Assembly: GCA_000149225.2 (NCBI GenBank)
Contig: CM000694.1
Coordinates: 1,737,623 to 1,801,622, forward strand
DNA: 64,000 bases
Source: Lachancea kluyveri NRRL Y-12651
Lineage: Eukaryota; Ascomycota; Saccharomycetes; Saccharomycetales; Saccharomycetaceae
Direction of reading: 5' to 3'
Part shown: positions 19,772-30,200 of the stretch, in pieces
Position numbering within the stretch: the first letter of the stretch is position 1
Layout of the letters: each line of letters starts with the position of its first letter
Program-made: the position numbers and the translations under genes
Notes under the pieces: model-generated
The model's database searches: none
What the model was told of the DNA's origin: nothing
Seen by the model: only the letters and a program-made list of their open reading frames with translations

Positions 19772-21295
19772 ATGTTATCAATCACTTCACAAGAAGAGCC
19801 TGCGATTGCTGACAATTTCAGTGGTACAACGGATAATATCGCTTCTGAATCCACTGTCGCCGATGTCAAACAGGAGGACACCAACCAATTGCCACCGCAG
19901 TCGCCTACCACTTCTTTTACTGCTGCGGCACCAGTAAACAACAATAATGAAAATGACGCTCCTACTGTTTCGGGACAGGTTCTACCCGAACAACCGGATC
20001 TTAAGGCTATTCGTCGTAAGATTGCTGGGTACGTTGGTTTCGCCAACTTGCCCAAACAATGGCATAGAAAATCTATCCGTCGTGGTTTTAATTTGAATCT
20101 GCTATGTGTGGGTCAAAGGGGTTTAGGTAAATCTACTTTGATCAATACTTTGTTTAATAAGGAATTGTACGATTTGAATAATGAACCTGCCAAAGAACTT
20201 GCCAATCTAAAGCTAGAGGACACCGAGGACGAAAATATCGAAGGAGAAGGAGAAGGAGAAGAAGCTAAGGCACCAAACGATGTTAAAGTTAATATTCAAA
20301 CTGTCTCTACTCAGATTGAAGAAAATGGAGTCAGCCTAAAACTAACCGTTATCGATGCTCCCGGTTTTGGTGATGCGATCGATAATACCGACTCTTGGAA
20401 GCCAATCGTCGATGAGATATGTTCTAGGTTCGACCAATACTTGGATGCCGAAAACAAAATTAATAGAACAGCTATTGAAGACAACAGAATTCATGCATGT
20501 TTGTACTTTATCGAACCAACCGGTCACAGTCTAAAGCCACTGGATTTGGAGTTTTGTAAACAGATCCACGAAAAGTGTAATTTGATCCCAGTTATTGCCA
20601 AGTCGGATATTTTGACTGATGAAGAAATTGCCGAGTTCAAGCAAACCATCAAGAAGCAGTTAGATGAGGCCAACGTTACACTATTTGAGCCACCTCAATA
20701 CACTATTGATGACCAAGAAACATTAGAGGCCTCCAAGCAGCTTTTCCACAAAGTTCCATTTGCCGTTGTTGGTTCTACTGATATAGTCACCACACCGGAT
20801 GGAAGAGCTGTTAGAGGACGTTCTTATCCATGGGGTGTAATCGAAGTCGACAACGAATCGCATTCTGACTTTGTCCACCTACGCGATTTGTTGATTAGAC
20901 AATACTTGGAAGAGCTACGTGAAAGAACCCGTGGTGTTTTGTATGAAAATTACAGATCTGAAAAACTAGCTCGATTAGGCATTAAGCAAGACAATTCTGT
21001 GTTTAAGGAATTCGATCCAGAGACTAGACAAAAAGAAGAAAAACAATTGCACGAAGCTAAATTGGCCAAATTGGAAACTGAAATGAAGGCGGTGTTCCAA
21101 CAAAAAGTTTCCGAAAAGGAAAAGAAGTTGCAAAAATCTGAAGCTGAATTGTTTGCAAGGCATAAGGAGATGAAAGATAAATTAACAAAACAGCTAAAAG
21201 CATTGGAAGAAAAAAAGCACCAATTGGAAATGTCTTTGGCCAGTCAACCGGCCCAATCTCCAGCGCAAACTAAGAAAAAGGGATTCTTGCGTTAG
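19772..21295 (+). CDS. CDC3: Cdc3, septin
   Basis: 507 residues (520 in S. cerevisiae). A low-complexity acidic N-terminus, then a polybasic stretch (KQWHRKSIRRGF), then the septin GTPase domain with G1 GQRGLGKST near residue 113, G3 DAPGFGD near 195 and G4 AKSD near 277. The septin unique element with GRSYPWGVIEVDN near 350 follows, then a C-terminal coiled coil (about 405-495) ending KKKGFLR. G1 retains GKS, so nucleotide binding is plausible. Cdc3 assembles with Cdc10, Cdc11 and Cdc12 into bud-neck filaments. In S. cerevisiae CDC3 (YLR314C) neighbours SPH1, the duplicate of SPA2; here it lies between HIF1 and SPA2. Confidence 0.95.
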   Translation: MLSITSQEEPAIADNFSGTTDNIASESTVADVKQEDTNQLPPQSPTTSFTAAAPVNNNNENDAPTVSGQVLPEQPDLKAIRRKIAGYVGFANLPKQWHRKSIRRGFNLNLLCVGQRGLGKSTLINTLFNKELYDLNNEPAKELANLKLEDTEDENIEGEGEGEEAKAPNDVKVNIQTVSTQIEENGVSLKLTVIDAPGFGDAIDNTDSWKPIVDEICSRFDQYLDAENKINRTAIEDNRIHACLYFIEPTGHSLKPLDLEFCKQIHEKCNLIPVIAKSDILTDEEIAEFKQTIKKQLDEANVTLFEPPQYTIDDQETLEASKQLFHKVPFAVVGSTDIVTTPDGRAVRGRSYPWGVIEVDNESHSDFVHLRDLLIRQYLEELRERTRGVLYENYRSEKLARLGIKQDNSVFKEFDPETRQKEEKQLHEAKLAKLETEMKAVFQQKVSEKEKKLQKSEAELFARHKEMKDKLTKQLKALEEKKHQLEMSLASQPAQSPAQTKKKGFLR

Positions 21296-21892
21296 TTCCG
21301 GAACTAGGTATAAATATGTATGAGATTTTCTCTCTTTTTGTTTTTTTGTATAAATAAAGAAATGAGTTAATTGTGACAAACAAATTTAATTTTTTTTTTT
21401 TTCCCTTGTACGGTAGATATGAGTTTGGATCTACACTAGGAGCATTTTAATTATATCATAGTCCGATTGCCGATAAAATCTATTATCTGTGGCCAACAAT
21501 CTTATTTTTTTTTTAAAATCTTCTGTCAATGCACTGTAAACACGTACAATTATATCGATAGTCAAGGTTTCGATTTTAACAAAAAAAAAAAAAAAAAAAA
21601 CGAGAACAGGTATGACACTTTAGCTTTCAGTTGTGCATACATAATGTTTCAAGAGATATAAAAGTCTCTATTACTTTTACCAAACTCATCCTCTTAATGA
21701 TTCTCAGTTTTCTATGAGACTCCCTTTTTTTCGATTAACCCTGCAGCATTAAAGTCTCACAGTTCGAGGCGATGAATTTTGTCAGCACAAAAGACGCACG
21801 CCAACGATAGGAATGATAAAAGGGTATAAAACAAGAGGAGAGTTGACATCGGAGCTGGACTCTTGAAGTTAACGGGATACGCAGAAACAAAC
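21296..21892 (+). promoter_or_regulatory. Copper ATPase promoter region
   Basis: About 600 bp after CDC3 with T- and A-runs. TATAAAA at 21825-21831 lies about 65 bp before the ATG at 21893. TCAGCACAAA at 21782-21791 is, on the minus strand, a match to HTHNNGCTGD, the site of the copper-sensing activators Ace1/Cup2/Amt1. Copper control is inferred from one site. Confidence 0.5.
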
Positions 21893-24800
21893 ATGAGTGC
21901 ATTGCTAATAATAATTAATAACATTCATTGTGAACAGTGTGAAAAGTCACTGAGAAGAATCTTATTGCAGTACTTCTGCTTTAAGGACGGTTCGGAAATC
22001 ACTGACGATGGGACAGCTGTGGCTGGACATAATTCTCAGTATTTACTGAAACTCCCCAAGTTGATTCATTTTCCTTCCAAGAGGCTGTTGCCCGCCAATA
22101 GCTTGCATATTGTAAGGTCAAACGGTATAGCAACAATTGAATTTTCCGATGACAATTTTTATGGGGGGGTGGACACCCACAGTGATTCTTCTGGTAAACA
22201 AGAGTCAGTCAATTCCTCGTTAAAATCGTCTATCGTTAAGAGCTTAGAGAATGTGGGCTTTGAGGTGGAAGACATCTATATGTCTAAAGATCTGGAGAAT
22301 GGGTCTAGTTTAGGCCATAACTCAATGCGTGGTTCCACTCTTCATACTGTGTGGGATAAGCTGTACAACAAGAAGGAAAGGCAACACCAGAGACATCGAG
22401 AACACTGCGCTTTGTGTCGTTCTAAGGCTCAACGCAGAGAGAAGAATGACCAAGAAAAGAATGTACGTATTGTTGTTCCTCAAGACTTCACTAAATATAG
22501 AGCAGTATTCACTGTCGCTGGGATGACATGTACTGTATGTGCTAATGCAGTAGAGGATGCTATAAAAGAAGTCATTGATTCCAAGCATGGTTCCGAAAAT
22601 AAGTACTGTGCTGTCAACTCCATGACGAACACTGCCGTGGCCACTGTTACTAGTAAACAATATGTTCAAAGAATTATTGATAGTATAAAGGAGAGTGGAT
22701 ACTCTGCCAGGTTAGTCGAAATTCTACCTTTAAGTACTGAGGTCAGGTTCAAAGTTGTAGCTGCAATTGGGGGTATCGCTTGTGCTGCATGTGCTTCTTC
22801 TATTACAAATGCTGTTCAGGATTTGTCATTTGTGGACGATGTTGCTATAAATGTGGTTTCCAAGACAGGTGTTTTCATTTTAACTTCCGACGATCAGAAC
22901 GAATTATATAATTTGAAAGATGCGGTTGAGGACTGTGGGTTTGACTTTGAAATGATGGGTTTGCCAACAAAGGTTGATCATCTCGCTGTTAAAAAACCGA
23001 CAAGAACTGTGAATTTAAGAGTTGATGGAATGTTTTGCCCCCATTGTCCAGAGAGGGTTAATGAAGCTTTGGATAGGTTTGGTGAAGCGGAATTAGTGGT
23101 GAACGATCCCATTTCGTTACGAAGTCCGTTCATAAAATTCACATATATCCCTAACGTAGAAAAGGGTGTCACCATCAGAACTATTATTGCAGAAATTTTA
23201 AAGGAAGTTTCTTCTGGTAACGATTCTAACATTAATGTTTCGATTGTTGAAGAAATTACTCTTGATGAGCATTTGAAGAAAATGGCTAAACGGGAAACCA
23301 AAAAAATTGTTACAAGACTATTCGTAGCAACGGTTTTTGCCATCCCAACTTTTATATTTGGTGTGGTCGGCATGGCTTTATTACCTAAACGAGACAGGTT
23401 CCGCAAGTGGTTAGATGAGCCCCTATTGTATGGTAAAGCCTCTAGAAATACATGGATTTTGTTTATCCTGAGCACGCCGGTCTACTTTTTTGTCGCTGAT
23501 ATATTTCACAGAAAGACATTCAAGGAAATTAGAGTCTTGTGGAAGCAAAAGAACAATTGGAAGAGAAGGCTTTTTAGATTTGGTAGTATGAATTTATTGA
23601 TGAGTTTAGGTACTTCTGTTGCTTACTTCGCTAGTATTGCACTGCTAGCCATCTCCGCGGTGACAAAAATACATCATGATGATATGGGATTCACTACGAC
23701 ATATTTTGATTCAGTGGTGTTTCTAACCTTTTTTTTATTGATTGGAAGATTATTAGAAAGTTTTTCCAAGAGTAAAACAGCTGAGGCTATAAGCAAACTA
23801 GGATCGCTAAAGCAGCGTAACGCCATTTTAGTTGAAAAGGCTGATGGTAACCTTTTTGTAAATGACAGGGTTGTGGATTTGAAACATCTAGAGCTCGGAG
23901 ACTACATTAAAATCTCACCGGGCCAGTCTCCGCCCGTAGACTGTATCATTGTTCAAGGCGAGTCGCAATTTGATGAAAGTGCATTGACCGGGGAATCTGT
24001 TCCTATCACGCATGTCCAGGGCGAGCAAGTATTTTCTGGTACTGTGAACGTTGGAGGCAACACTGTTATTGGCAAGCTTTCAACCTTGGATGGAGAATCT
24101 TTATTAGACCAAATCGTTAATGCAGTGCGGTATGGGCAGTTGAAAAGAGCACCAATTGAAAGATTAGCAGACATCCTCACTGGTTACTTTGTTCCGGTAA
24201 TCACACTTCTTGCCATTGTAACCTGGATCATCTGGTTAAGCTTGGGCTTTAGTGGTGCTCTGCCTCGGCGCTATTTAGATACTGACGTTGGTGGCTGGGC
24301 CGTTTGGTCACTAGGGTTTGCAATTTCGGTATTTGTTGTCGCATGCCCCTGTGGTATTGGGCTAGCAGCACCTACTGCGCTGTTTGTAGGTTCTGGTTTA
24401 GCTGCAAAGAATGGCATTTTAACAAGGGGTGGTGGGGCTGCCTTCCAAGAAGGTTCCGGAGTATCCGTTGTGTGTTTTGACAAGACTGGTACACTAACTA
24501 AAGGTGGTGCGCCCAAAATCACAAATTATACGTTGCATCCCAATCCAAAAATCAAAAAAATTGCCTTGCAAGTTACTCGGGACTTAGAATCTAACTCCAA
24601 ACATCCATTAACCATTGCTGTTAAAAATTTTATTGACGATAACTTCTCTCAATTACTCGGCACAATTAAAGTCTCACAAGTAGAAGAAGTGCCTGGCCGT
24701 GGCTTAAAGGGTGAAGTGTTGTTGGGAGAACATACTGCGGACCCCATATGGGATGAGCTGAGACCCACTAGTATCATCCTGGGGAACGAAAGGTTTATTT

Positions 24801-25600
24801 CTGAGAATAATTGTCACTTAAATTCGGAACAATTAAAAAATTTGACTTGTTGGAAAACACAGGGGAAAAGCATTATTATCGTTGCAATCAAATGTGAAAA
24901 TTATTTTAAAAGTGACAGATTCTTTCCTGTGTTTTTTATGGCCGCGAGGGATGAATTGAGGCCAGAAGCTAAGGGCGTCATCAAACTTCTACAGAAAGAA
25001 GGTATTGAATGTTGGATGATTTCTGGTGATAATGTATTAACTGCTAAAGCTATTGCTAAGGAACTGAACATTGATAATGTAGTTGCTGAGGTTTTGCCCG
25101 AAGAGAAAGCTGAGAAGGTTAAATGGATACAGCAGACCCATATCGTCAATAACAGCCCAGCGGTAGTTGCCATGGTGGGTGACGGTATCAATGACGCGCC
25201 AGCTTTAGGGGCTGCAGATATTGGTGTTGCATTGGCGTCGGGTTCCGATTTGGCGATGACATCTTGTGACTTTGTCTTACTTTCCCCTACCAACACACTA
25301 TCGTCGCTTCTCACACTGCTTCAATTATCTAGAAAAGTATTCAGAAGAGTACGTTTTAATTTTGGTTGGGCTCTCATCTACAATATGGTTTGTGTCCCCA
25401 TTGCTGCTGGTGTAATTTACCCATACAATAACTCAAGACTTTCTCCAGTTTGGGCCAGTGCCGCTATGGCTGCGTCTTCTGTCTCAGTTGTCCTAAGCAG
25501 CTTGGCTTTAAGATTCTTTAAACCTAGTACAGTAGCTAAGGACGAAGCTGAGAATATCCAGTTTGAAAACACACCTGTTATCGAAGAGAAATTTGTATAG
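21893..25600 (+). CDS. Copper-type P1B ATPase, CRP1-like, multiple metal-binding domains
   Basis: 1235 residues from the first ATG (21893); ten codons further 5' are open from a TTG, which yeast would not normally use. Four CxxC metal-binding modules are visible: HCEQC near residue 10, GMTCTVCA near 210, GGIACAACA near 293 and GMFCPHC near 378. The P1B core follows, with membrane spans, an actuator TGES, the CPC metal site in VACPCGIGLAAPT near 817, the phosphorylation site DKTGT near 863 and GDGINDAP near 1096. The protein would move Cu(I) (or Ag+) out of the cytosol. The CPCGIGLAAPTALFVGSG stretch resembles the Candida CRP1 export ATPase rather than S. cerevisiae Ccc2 or Pca1, from memory. 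It sits between CDC3 and SPA2, where other yeasts have no such gene as far as I recall. Confidence 0.85.
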   Translation: MSALLIIINNIHCEQCEKSLRRILLQYFCFKDGSEITDDGTAVAGHNSQYLLKLPKLIHFPSKRLLPANSLHIVRSNGIATIEFSDDNFYGGVDTHSDSSGKQESVNSSLKSSIVKSLENVGFEVEDIYMSKDLENGSSLGHNSMRGSTLHTVWDKLYNKKERQHQRHREHCALCRSKAQRREKNDQEKNVRIVVPQDFTKYRAVFTVAGMTCTVCANAVEDAIKEVIDSKHGSENKYCAVNSMTNTAVATVTSKQYVQRIIDSIKESGYSARLVEILPLSTEVRFKVVAAIGGIACAACASSITNAVQDLSFVDDVAINVVSKTGVFILTSDDQNELYNLKDAVEDCGFDFEMMGLPTKVDHLAVKKPTRTVNLRVDGMFCPHCPERVNEALDRFGEAELVVNDPISLRSPFIKFTYIPNVEKGVTIRTIIAEILKEVSSGNDSNINVSIVEEITLDEHLKKMAKRETKKIVTRLFVATVFAIPTFIFGVVGMALLPKRDRFRKWLDEPLLYGKASRNTWILFILSTPVYFFVADIFHRKTFKEIRVLWKQKNNWKRRLFRFGSMNLLMSLGTSVAYFASIALLAISAVTKIHHDDMGFTTTYFDSVVFLTFFLLIGRLLESFSKSKTAEAISKLGSLKQRNAILVEKADGNLFVNDRVVDLKHLELGDYIKISPGQSPPVDCIIVQGESQFDESALTGESVPITHVQGEQVFSGTVNVGGNTVIGKLSTLDGESLLDQIVNAVRYGQLKRAPIERLADILTGYFVPVITLLAIVTWIIWLSLGFSGALPRRYLDTDVGGWAVWSLGFAISVFVVACPCGIGLAAPTALFVGSGLAAKNGILTRGGGAAFQEGSGVSVVCFDKTGTLTKGGAPKITNYTLHPNPKIKKIALQVTRDLESNSKHPLTIAVKNFIDDNFSQLLGTIKVSQVEEVPGRGLKGEVLLGEHTADPIWDELRPTSIILGNERFISENNCHLNSEQLKNLTCWKTQGKSIIIVAIKCENYFKSDRFFPVFFMAARDELRPEAKGVIKLLQKEGIECWMISGDNVLTAKAIAKELNIDNVVAEVLPEEKAEKVKWIQQTHIVNNSPAVVAMVGDGINDAPALGAADIGVALASGSDLAMTSCDFVLLSPTNTLSSLLTLLQLSRKVFRRVRFNFGWALIYNMVCVPIAAGVIYPYNNSRLSPVWASAAMAASSVSVVLSSLALRFFKPSTVAKDEAENIQFENTPVIEEKFV

Positions 25601-25933
25601 CTGTGTTTTTTGTTGTTTTTTTTTCAGTTTATTAGTTGAAACCTTATGTCAGAATTTACAAGTTTGCCTTTTTTTAAACCGATGGTAAAGTTGTTCAAAT
25701 TGAGTAGCATAGCTCCTGCTTAATAGCATATATATATATATACATACATCAATTCTTTAACAGTTGAACTTCCAAACTACAATTTCTTGTTTTGTTTTTT
25801 TCTGAATAGTTTCATCGAACTTAAAAATAAAATTCAAGTTCGTAATGATTAATATTAAAAAAGCTTCAATATAAACAAATACTGCAGTGCCAAGAGAACG
25901 ATCCGACTTTCCTGAGAAGATAAGGGTCAAAAC
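25601..25933. other. Spacer after the copper ATPase
   Basis: About 330 bp, AT-rich, with a short (AT)n run near 25730. No gene seen. It ends at the solo LTR. Confidence 0.55.
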
Positions 25934-26265
25934 TGTTGAAACGAAATACAACTATCGACCATCGACTAGTATTCGTGTTACTAGTATATTATCACACACG
26001 GTGTTATAAGGTGACATAAAGAATGAGAAACAGTCATCTAAGTTAGTGGAAGCTGAAACGCAAGGATTGATAATGTAATAGGATAATGAACAATAAAATA
26101 TAAAAGGAAAGAGAATATATGAATATTTGTATATAGAGTTATCGACTCTCTTTTCTGGATTCCTAGAAAGGTGAGGAGAACTTCTAGTATAACCATATAC
26201 CAATTATTATAGCCTTAATCAAAAATGGAATCTCGACAATTGTCCCAATATTCGCCCATTTCTCA
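25934..26265 (+). repeat. Solo LTR, subtype B, with target duplication AAAAC
   Basis: A complete 332-bp LTR, starting TGTTGAAACG and ending CATTTCTCA. AAAAC flanks both sides (25929-25933 and 26266-26270), a perfect 5-bp target duplication. It lies 338 bp upstream of tRNA-Phe. Few bases differ from the 3' LTR of the Ty element, so it is fairly young. Confidence 0.95.
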
Positions 26266-26603
26266 AAAACCGTATCATAAATTTTCTGTCAGCAGGTCCC
26301 TAGTAATTCACCTCCTCAGACCTTAGAAATCAGTATAACACTTCCTGGCCACTTGCTTCTATCTCTACCTAGGCTTCCTAAGTTAACGAAACTCCAAGGT
26401 TTTTCTTTTTTTTTTTTTCATCCTTCTGAACCAGCTTGACTCCCAGCTGCCAGTTAGCTGATCTTCTGCTTCTGGATACGACCAGATCATTAATATATCA
26501 CAATCCTTGGTATCATGATACCAACTTTATTCGATCCTTCTAAAAAACAAAGTAATTAATCATATGATATAGTATTGTTATTCAATAGCAATTATCATAA
26601 GTT

Positions 26604-26696
26604 GCGGATTTAGCTCAGTTGGGAGAGCGCCAGACTGAAGAGTAACTTCGGTCAATTGAAATCTGGAGGTCCTGTGTTCGATCCACAGAATTCGCA
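26604..26696 (+). tRNA. tRNA-Phe (GAA), with intron
   Basis: 93 nt including a 20-nt intron after ACTGAAG, leaving a 73-nt mature tRNA very like the S. cerevisiae one. The acceptor arms GCGGATT/AATTCGC pair with one G-T; the T arm is CTGTGTTCGATCCACAG. A T-rich terminator follows. Confidence 0.95.
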
Positions 26697-27256
26697 TTTT
26701 ATTTTTTGCATTTTCTTCATTGCCCAGAAACTTTACTGGCCGTTAGTTGCGGTCTGTATATTTGTGAGATGCCCGTAGCATAAAGGTAGTTTCGAAAACA
26801 TGGTTTGCACTACATTAATAGACCAACAATGGCGCCTCAAAGGCCCGATTTTTACTTTAAGATATGTGATCTCGAATTCGAATTTTACACCTCGATCCCC
26901 TAATAAATTGCCCTTCTGCACAATGTATGGAACAGCAATTTTAAAGAAGTGATGAAGTGAAAGAAGAAACTTTCCGATCAGACGAAAATAGGATTCGAAG
27001 TTTATATGTTATGTATTTTAAAATGAATAGAATTGGTTGTTTGTAAATTTCTGGCATGCTGTGCCATTTTCTTGCCTCGTTTTTTCGTGTAGTTTCATCT
27101 ACAAAAATTTTCCACGCGTTTTTTTGTCGATTACAACGACATCCTCTAAACAATAAGGTATCTTCGGTACCAAGCCTTAGTTCACTTTGAAGTTATATTT
27201 CAATAGGCTACTATTTTTCTAGAAGTTAAATTTAACTGTATACCGGGAAAGGAACC
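26697..27256. promoter_or_regulatory. tRNA-Phe to SPA2 intergenic region
   Basis: About 560 bp that should contain the SPA2 promoter. I see no clear site; the short ORFs in it are AT-rich and unrecognised. Confidence 0.4.
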
Positions 27257-30200
27257 ATGGGCTCAAGCACTACAGAATTGAGTTTTGAGCAAAAGAATGA
27301 CCTCTTCCGCTACCATGCTGCACTAAAGGAATTCTTTGACGTTACAGGTGAACGCCATGACCGGTCAAATTCTTCCAGAGCCCAAAAAGCCAGGGCCAAA
27401 CTGCTGAAGCTTTCTCCTTCACAATTCTATGAGTTAAGTACTGACGTCCACGACGAGTTACAAAGAAGAATCGATGAGGACCAAACTGAGCCAGACCATT
27501 TACTACCAAGGGATAACTTTCACGTCAAAAGAAACCAGGCCAGGCAGAAGTTAGCTAATTTGTCTCAATCTAGATTCAATGACCTTGTCGATGATATCTT
27601 GTATGAGATGGGTAGGAGGTGTTACGATGAAGCGCTAGAAACACCTTTCGAAATTGTCGGTAGGGAGGAAGAAGAACTAGGTCAGTTTGATACAGAAGAA
27701 CATGAAAATAAAGCCTCTGACAAAGAAGTATCAATAAATGAAATGGTCAATAAATTGGCACCAGGGGCCTCTATTCAGACTTCTCAGATTATTCCTAAGA
27801 AGGCCTCTATAGAATGGAGCTCCGAAGAAGAAGAAGAAGAAGAAGAAGAAGAAGAAGAAGAAGAAGAAGAAGAAGAAGAAGAAGATAAAAGGAAACAAGA
27901 GGAAGAGGAAGAAGAAGAAGATAAAAGGAAACATGAGGAAGAGGAAGAGGAAGAGGAAGAGGAAGAAAATATATTGGAAGAACAGAAGTTGGCAAGTGGA
28001 TTCGAAATAAAAAAAGAAAAAGAGGCAGAAGAAGAAGAAAAGGAAGGAGAAATGCAGAGTGAGAAGAAAGAAAAGAATGAAGCAAGAACAGGAACCGCAA
28101 TGGATAGCGCCCTGTCTAATGGGAGTGACTTAATTATGAGACTCGAAGAGGATCGTGGAAGTGCTTTCAGAAGAGAGACAGGCAAAGAAATTCAAAAAGT
28201 CGTAAACGAAAGTGATGTCTACAGAGATGTTACAGAATCTTCCAGATCGCCAACTCACAATAAGATTTTTTTTGCGGATGAAACCGGTTCCACTAGACCC
28301 ACGTCAGAATCAAGTATTCAATTTGAAACTAATTCTTCTAATCAGGAACCTCTTCCAAATACAATTAGAGGAAACTCTGTTAAGAAGGCCTTGTCTATTT
28401 CTCTAAATCGCGATAAGGATAGAGATATTGAACTGTTACTTTCTGAGGGCAACAAAATGGACCAAAAAGTCACTGAACTAGAACAGAGGAATGGCCTCTT
28501 GGTCCAAAAATCCACTAAGCTGGAAGAAGAAGTCATGGAGTTAAAAGATGTTAATGAGAGACTATCTTCGCAGCTATACAAATTAACCGAGGAACTCAGC
28601 AACTCACAGAATGAGATTACCAGTCTGAAACAACATATCAAAGCGGGTGATAAAACTCTTCAAGACAGAACACAAAATGAGAGTTTTGACGGAAACTTCC
28701 AGAAAGAGTTGATTTCCTTATCCAAGCAACTCCAGGCCCTATCGATTGAAAATGAGCAGTTGAAGCAATCCAAATCGGAGTTAGACCTGGAGCTAAAAAA
28801 TGCCAACTCTCTGAGGAAATCTGCTATTGCTTCAGCTGAATCATCTTCATTATCTACTAACAACCCAGAGAGAGAAGCTTCTATGTGGAGAAACAAATAT
28901 GAAGAGCTACTTTCAAAGAATCTCCTTCTCCAAAAGAACAATAGCCACACTTTTGAGAGCGCTTTGGATAAGGTTTCTATATCTAAATTTATTACTGCTG
29001 ATGGAAGAATTCCACTTGAAATGGTAACAGACTTGCACTCTAAAGTGGAAAATACCTTCTCTCACCTTCAAGGAGAAATGCAAGGCGATCTTTTTGCTGA
29101 TCAGTTGTTTGATGATGTTGCCCAGATCTCGGATTCTGTATCTAGGATTACTTCTTTGGTAGACACTCCAGAATTCAATGAGCAAAACAGCTTATTGAGA
29201 GCTTCTGTGTCTCATGCAATTACTGCTGTTCGTTACTATGCTATCTACCGCCAATTACTGCCTAAGATAACTGTTCAAAGTGCAATTGCTGAAATATCAT
29301 TTTCTGCTTGTGACTTGGTAAGCCTTGTTTACATTAAGAATGATGCTAAATCGACCTCCGAATTAACTGTTCCGATGACGCCAGTTAACCCGTCATCGGA
29401 AAGAGTGCTCAACATCTGGTCTAGTAATTCTAACTTTGAGTCTGCTTTAGACGGCCAACTAGACAATCCAGCTAATTCCGTTGGATTCTTAAAAAAGCAA
29501 CAGGAAATGTCTCCAGTGAAGCCATTGAAAATTACTCAGAAAATCAGCAACAGTAATAGTAACAGTATGAAACCGATCTCTTCTAGGAAACCTTCTGGTA
29601 CTGGACTGTTTACTTCTATGCTAAATACGAATAAGAGTAATAGCAAACAAACTTCTCCGAGGACACTGAACAAATTGAATTTAGTCTTACCAAACACTGA
29701 TACAAAGCTAGAAGATAACTCGGTATACAGGCCCTCGGATATAGCCTCGAATTCCAAGACGAGCACACCTGTAAAACAGATAATTGGAGCAATGAACAAC
29801 AATGACAGGGTTTTCGGTGAAGTTAACTCACCAAATTTCACCTCAGGTACCAAACCTTCAGTTGACATTCTATCAAAACTCAAAGATTACGAAGAGCAGT
29901 CTACATCTTCAAGCCCCAGCCTTCTGAAATCGAACAATAGCGACATTGGCTTAAATGACAGCGTCAAAATCAAGAATGGTGACCGAAGTGCTGATAGACA
30001 CCTCGAATTTTTGGATGAAAGAAAAGAAGACGTTCCCTCGCTAGAGTTGCCACGTGTACATAGCCCCTCACCTAGCAACTTTGCATTAGAAAACAAGCAG
30101 TACACAACTCCCATTGTTCCTCAATCAGTAGGAAGAAGTACCGAAGACTATGCACTAAGCAGTACCACAGCAGTAACTAAGGATACGGAAAGCGTAAACC

